Source: Streptomyces griseus (GTDB lineage Bacteria; Actinomycetota; Actinomycetes; Streptomycetales; Streptomycetaceae). From it: a stretch of 64,000 nucleotides of DNA. A program made the position numbers and the translations under genes. The notes beneath the pieces were generated by a model, which saw only the letters and a list, made by a program, of their open reading frames with translations, searched no databases and was not told the origin of the DNA. The stretch covers positions 1-64,000 of the forward strand of contig NZ_UAVD01000038.1 in NCBI RefSeq assembly GCF_900460065.1, read 5' to 3'. This document shows positions 60,390 to 64,000 of this stretch, piece after piece. Position 1 is the stretch's first letter. Each line of letters opens with the position of its first letter.

Positions 60390-60500
60390 CGCGGTTCAAC
60401 CGCACCGTGGTCATCGCCTATGCTGGGGACTGCTTCCAAGGGCCCGGACAAGGCCCTGAAGAGGCTATTCAGTCGTGCGTGTGAGGGAGGGTTGGGAGCC

Positions 60501-61013
60501 ATGCACTGCCCCTTCTGCAGGCACCCCGACAGCAGGGTCGTCGACAGTCGCACCACCGACGACGGGACGTCGATCCGTCGCCGCCGCCAGTGCCCCGACT
60601 GTTCCCGCCGTTTCACCACGGTGGAGACCTGCTCACTGATGGTGGTCAAGCGCAGTGGCGTGACCGAGCCCTTCAGTCGCACCAAGGTCATCTCCGGCGT
60701 CCGCAAGGCATGCCAGGGGCGACCCGTCACGGAGGACGCCCTCGCCAAGCTCGGCCAGCGGGTCGAGGAGGCGGTGCGCGCCACCGGCAGCGCCGAGCTG
60801 ACCACCCACGACGTGGGGCTGGCCATCCTCGGCCCGCTGCAGGAACTCGACCTCGTCGCGTACCTGCGCTTCGCGTCCGTCTACCGGGCGTTCGATTCCC
60901 TGGAAGACTTCGAGGCCGCCATCGTGGAACTGCGTGCGCAGCGGCCTTCCGCAGAGGACCGCGGGAGCGGAGAGACCCTTGAGGTCCCCGCGCCCGCCAT
61001 CGCCGCCGACTGA
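60501..61013 (+). CDS. nrdR: Transcriptional repressor NrdR
   Basis: 170-residue zinc-ribbon and ATP-cone repressor of ribonucleotide reductase genes. Zinc ligands C3, C6, C31 and C34 (MHCPFCRHPDSRVVDSR ... RRQCPDCSRRF). ATP-cone about 47-139 (VVKRSGVTEPFSRTKVISGVRKACQGRPVTEDAL), then an acidic tail. It binds (d)ATP and shuts off nrd genes. ATG 60501 follows GGGAGCC. First gene of the nrdR-nrdJ operon. Confidence 0.97.
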   Translation: MHCPFCRHPDSRVVDSRTTDDGTSIRRRRQCPDCSRRFTTVETCSLMVVKRSGVTEPFSRTKVISGVRKACQGRPVTEDALAKLGQRVEEAVRATGSAELTTHDVGLAILGPLQELDLVAYLRFASVYRAFDSLEDFEAAIVELRAQRPSAEDRGSGETLEVPAPAIAAD

Positions 61014-61030
61014 GCGGTACCCGCCCGGGG

Positions 61031-61067
61031 CGCCCGTGCCCGCAGACGTCATGACTGCGGACGGGCG
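61031..61067 (+). terminator. Hairpin between nrdR and nrdJ
   Basis: Stem CGCCCGT-(GC bulge)-CCGCAG paired with CTGCGG-ACGGGCG (61031-61045 with 61055-61067), 9-base loop, 18 bases after the nrdR stop. May lower nrdR-to-nrdJ read-through or shape differential expression. Confidence 0.5.
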
Positions 61068-61187
61068 GCAGGGCGACATGAGATGTGCTTCCGGCTGCCG
61101 AGTGCGGCTCCCGGAGCATCGGACACACATTGTGCCTGGGAAGATCTGGGCACTTCAGGGCGTTTTCGCCCACATATGGGAGGCGGC

Positions 61188-64000
61188 ATGACAGAGACGG
61201 CGAGCGGCCCGGCACGAGGTTCCCGCACCAAGGGCGCCAAGGCGAGCAAGGGTCTGCGTATCGAGCGCATCCACACCAACCCCGGCGTGCACCCGTACGA
61301 CGAGGTGGCGTGGGAGCGCCGTGACGTCGTCATGACCAATTGGCGCGACGGCTCGATCAACTTCGAGCAGCGTGGCGTCGAGTTCCCCGACTTCTGGTCG
61401 GTGAACGCGGTCAACATCGTCACCAGCAAGTACTTCCGCGGGGCCGTCGGCACGCCGCAGCGCGAGACCGGCCTCAAGCAGCTGATCGACCGGATCGTGA
61501 AGACGTACCGGAAGGCCGGCGAGGACCACAGCTACTTCGCCTCTCCCGCGGACGCGGAGATCTTCGAGCACGAGCTGGCGTACGCCCTCCTGCACCAGGT
61601 CTTCAGCTTCAACTCCCCGGTCTGGTTCAACGTCGGCACGCCCCAGCCGCAGCAGGTCTCCGCCTGCTTCATCCTGGCCGTCGACGACTCCATGGAGTCG
61701 ATCCTCGACTGGTACAAGGAAGAGGGCATGATCTTCAAGGGCGGCTCCGGCGCCGGCCTGAACCTCTCCCGTATCCGCTCCTCCAAGGAGCTCCTCTCCT
61801 CCGGCGGCAACGCCTCCGGCCCGGTCTCGTTCATGCGCGGCGCCGACGCCTCCGCCGGAACGATCAAGTCGGGCGGCGCCACCCGCCGCGCGGCCAAGAT
61901 GGTCATTCTCGACGTCGACCACCCCGACATCGAGAACTTCATCGAGACCAAGGTCAAGGAGGAGGAGAAGATCCGCGCCCTCCGTGACGCGGGCTTCGAC
62001 ATGGACCTGGGCGGCGACGACATCACGTCCGTCCAGTACCAGAACGCCAACAACTCGGTCCGGGTGAACGACGAGTTCATGAAGGCCGTCGAGACGGGCG
62101 GCAAGTTCGGGCTGCGCGCCCGGATGACCGGCGACGTCATCGAAGAGGTCGAGGCCAAGTCCCTCTTCCGCAAGATGGCCGAGGCCGCCTGGGCCTGCGC
62201 CGACCCCGGCATCCAGTACGACGACACCATCAACGCCTGGCACACCTGCCCGGAGTCCGGCCGGATCAACGGCTCGAACCCGTGCAGCGAGTACATGCAC
62301 CTGGACAACACCTCGTGCAACCTCGCCTCGCTGAACCTGATGAAGTTCCTCAAGGACGACGGCCTGGGCAACCAGTCCTTCGAGTCCGAGCGCTTCGCCA
62401 AGGTCGTCGAGCTGGTCATCACCGCGATGGACATCTCGATCTGCTTCGCTGACTTCCCCACGCAGAAGATCGGCGAGAACACCCGCGCCTTCCGCCAGCT
62501 GGGCATCGGCTACGCCAACCTCGGCGCCCTGCTGATGGCGACCGGTCACGCGTACGACAGCGACGGCGGCCGCGCGCTCGCCGGAGCCATCACCTCGCTG
62601 ATGACCGGCACCTCCTACCGCCGCTCCGCGGAGCTGGCCGCGGTCGTCGGCCCGTACGACGGCTACGCCCGCAACGCCGAGCCGCACCAGCGCGTCATGA
62701 AGCAGCACGCCGACGCCAACGCCAAGGCCGTCCACGTCGACGACCTCGACTCCCCGGTCTGGGCCGCCGCGACGGAGGCCTGGCAGGACGTGATCCGGCT
62801 CGGCGCCAAGAACGGCTTCCGCAACGCGCAGGCCTCGGTCATCGCGCCCACCGGCACCATCGGTCTCGCGATGTCCTGCGACACCACCGGTCTGGAGCCC
62901 GACCTCGCCCTGGTCAAGTTCAAGAAGCTGGTCGGCGGCGGCTCGATGCAGATCGTCAACGGCACCGTGCCGCAGGCGCTGCGCCGCCTCGGCTACCAGC
63001 CGGAGCAGATCGAGGCGATCGTCGCCCACATCGCCGAGAACGGCAACGTGGTCGACGCCCCCGCCCTGAAGACCGAGCACTACGAGGTCTTCGACTGCGC
63101 GATGGGCGAGCGCTCCATCTCGGCGATGGGCCACGTCCGGATGATGGCGGCCATCCAGCCGTGGATCTCCGGCGCGCTCTCCAAGACGGTGAACCTCCCC
63201 GAGAGCGCCACCGTCGAGGACGTCGAGGAGGTCTACTTCGAGGCGTGGAAGATGGGCGTCAAGGCGCTCGCGATCTACCGCGACAACTGCAAGGTCGGCC
63301 AGCCCCTCTCCGCCAAGTCCAAGGACAAGGAGAAGGAAGAGGTCACCGCGAAGGCCGAGGAGACCATCCGCACGGCGGTCGAGAAGGTCGTCGAGTACCG
63401 CCCGGTCCGCAAGCGCCTCCCCAAGGGCCGTCCCGGCATCACCACCTCCTTCACGGTGGGCGGCGCCGAGGGCTACATGACCGCCAACTCCTACCCGGAC
63501 GACGGTCTCGGCGAGGTCTTCCTGAAGATGTCCAAGCAGGGCTCCACCCTCGCGGGCATGATGGACGCCTTCTCCATCGCCGTCTCGGTGGGTCTGCAGT
63601 ACGGCGTCCCGCTGGAGACCTACGTCTCGAAGTTCACCAACATGCGCTTCGAGCCGGCCGGTATGACGGACGACCCGGACGTGCGGATGGCGCAGTCGAT
63701 CGTCGACTACATCTTCCGCCGCCTGGCGCTCGACTTCCTGCCCTTCGAGACCCGCTCGGCCCTCGGCATCCACTCCGCCGAGGAGCGCCAGCGCCACCTG
63801 GACACCGGAAGCTACGAGCCGACGTTCGAGGCGGACGGAGCGGACGCGGACAGCCTGGCCCAGTCGGCCCCGGTCCGCGCCGAGCCCCTGAAGGTGGTGG
63901 AGGCTCCCGAGGAGTCCGCCGTGAAGCCCGCGCCGAAGACGGCTCACACCTCGGCCGAACTGGTCGAGATGCAGCTCGGCATCAGCGCCGACGCCCCGCT
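61188..64000 (+). CDS. nrdJ: Vitamin B12-dependent class II ribonucleotide reductase NrdJ (3' truncated)
   Basis: At least 937 residues are visible; the C-terminus continues past the window. Converts ribonucleotides to deoxyribonucleotides using adenosylcobalamin. Catalytic regions: SFNSPVWFNVG and QQVSACFILAVDDSMESI, GGSGAGLNLSRIRSS, NPCSEYMHLDNTSCNLASLNL, and APTGTIGLAMSCDTTG. The late TSFTVGGAEGYMTANSYPDDGLGEVFLKMSKQGSTLAG and NMRFEPAGM match the Streptomyces-type NrdJ. ATG 61188 follows GGGAGGCGGC, 174 bases after nrdR. Confidence 0.97.
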   Translation, partial: MTETASGPARGSRTKGAKASKGLRIERIHTNPGVHPYDEVAWERRDVVMTNWRDGSINFEQRGVEFPDFWSVNAVNIVTSKYFRGAVGTPQRETGLKQLIDRIVKTYRKAGEDHSYFASPADAEIFEHELAYALLHQVFSFNSPVWFNVGTPQPQQVSACFILAVDDSMESILDWYKEEGMIFKGGSGAGLNLSRIRSSKELLSSGGNASGPVSFMRGADASAGTIKSGGATRRAAKMVILDVDHPDIENFIETKVKEEEKIRALRDAGFDMDLGGDDITSVQYQNANNSVRVNDEFMKAVETGGKFGLRARMTGDVIEEVEAKSLFRKMAEAAWACADPGIQYDDTINAWHTCPESGRINGSNPCSEYMHLDNTSCNLASLNLMKFLKDDGLGNQSFESERFAKVVELVITAMDISICFADFPTQKIGENTRAFRQLGIGYANLGALLMATGHAYDSDGGRALAGAITSLMTGTSYRRSAELAAVVGPYDGYARNAEPHQRVMKQHADANAKAVHVDDLDSPVWAAATEAWQDVIRLGAKNGFRNAQASVIAPTGTIGLAMSCDTTGLEPDLALVKFKKLVGGGSMQIVNGTVPQALRRLGYQPEQIEAIVAHIAENGNVVDAPALKTEHYEVFDCAMGERSISAMGHVRMMAAIQPWISGALSKTVNLPESATVEDVEEVYFEAWKMGVKALAIYRDNCKVGQPLSAKSKDKEKEEVTAKAEETIRTAVEKVVEYRPVRKRLPKGRPGITTSFTVGGAEGYMTANSYPDDGLGEVFLKMSKQGSTLAGMMDAFSIAVSVGLQYGVPLETYVSKFTNMRFEPAGMTDDPDVRMAQSIVDYIFRRLALDFLPFETRSALGIHSAEERQRHLDTGSYEPTFEADGADADSLAQSAPVRAEPLKVVEAPEESAVKPAPKTAHTSAELVEMQLGISADAP

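Larger units (their letters stand above)
60012..60500. other. Divergent regulatory region lexA / nrdR
   Basis: 489 bases without a gene. From left to right: lexA promoter and SOS box, about 220 bases of GC-rich sequence with nothing recognised, then two NrdR-box-like sequences and the nrdR ribosome site GGGAGCC (60493-60500). Confidence 0.7.

Noticed and set aside
60108..60500. In-frame extension of nrdR to an upstream start.
   Set aside because: The zinc ribbon must begin MHCPFC, the ribosome site is just before 60501, and the extension would cover the NrdR boxes.
61014..61187. Possible cobalamin riboswitch before nrdJ.
   Set aside because: The gap is 174 bases and holds no B12 box that I can recognise, only a hairpin. 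In Streptomyces the B12 switch is known for nrdABS and not nrdRJ.
61155..63947. A 930-codon minus-strand frame opposite nrdJ.
   Set aside because: Third-position G/C shadow; the plus strand has full NrdJ motifs.

Overview
The window is 64 kb of very GC-rich DNA with strong G/C bias at third codon positions, many GTG starts and dense actinobacterial-type operons. Gene order and protein content (ftsK, rimO-pgsA-cinA-clgR, dpsB, recA-recX, gluABCD, miaB/miaA/dapF, rshA, hflX, lexA, nrdR-nrdJ) point to Streptomyces or a close relative. From memory it follows the Streptomyces coelicolor SCO5750-SCO5805 chromosomal core region. The window opens inside ftsK and ends inside nrdJ.

Layout. 1-7.2 kb: 3' part of ftsK, a RodZ-like HTH membrane protein, the overlapping rimO-pgsA-cinA run, clgR, a Dps protein and a CsbD-like protein, punctuated by clear terminator hairpins. 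7.3-16.4 kb: an SDR, Nei-type DNA glycosylase and the giant Lhr helicase on the minus strand, then an AraC regulator and an azlCD amino-acid exporter pair on the plus strand. 16.4-18.9 kb: a cyclase-like hypothetical, a DUF3046 protein and an AI-2E/PerM membrane protein. 18.9-24.1 kb is the most accessory-looking part: a methyltransferase, a decayed IS5-type element, an SDR, and a divergent arsenic locus (arsR-acr3-arsC versus arsI) with two matching operator dyads. 24.1-26.5 kb: recA-recX with an SOS-type promoter, followed by a 9x7-bp tandem repeat.

26.6-34.7 kb (mostly minus strand): a hypothetical protein, a leader peptide-cysteine dioxygenase-rhodanese sulfur operon, an FAD monooxygenase, and the gluABCD glutamate ABC importer with an unusual AT-rich dyad upstream. 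34.6-37.8 kb: a two-component system beside an orphan TAXI-type binding protein. 37.9-49.1 kb: translation and cell maintenance genes (miaB, a LigB-fold protein, a collagen-like antitoxin-family protein, miaA, dapF, rshA, a secreted M1 peptidase, hflX). 49.1-57.1 kb: a 76-bp perfect palindrome, a relic of a duplicated protease gene, a trypsin-like lipoprotein, and a four-gene NRPS-independent siderophore operon (aminotransferase, two IucA/IucC synthetases, acetyltransferase). 57.1-64 kb: DinG-type helicase, lexA with SOS box, nrdR with tandem NrdR boxes, and nrdJ.

The main themes are DNA replication, repair and SOS response (ftsK, nei, lhr, recA, recX, dinG, lexA, nrdRJ), tRNA and ribosome modification (rimO, miaB, miaA, hflX), and metal, sulfur and nitrogen handling. 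No tRNA, rRNA or CRISPR array was seen. Many genes have a -10-like hexamer 6-9 nt before the start codon and no ribosome binding site, suggesting leaderless transcripts.
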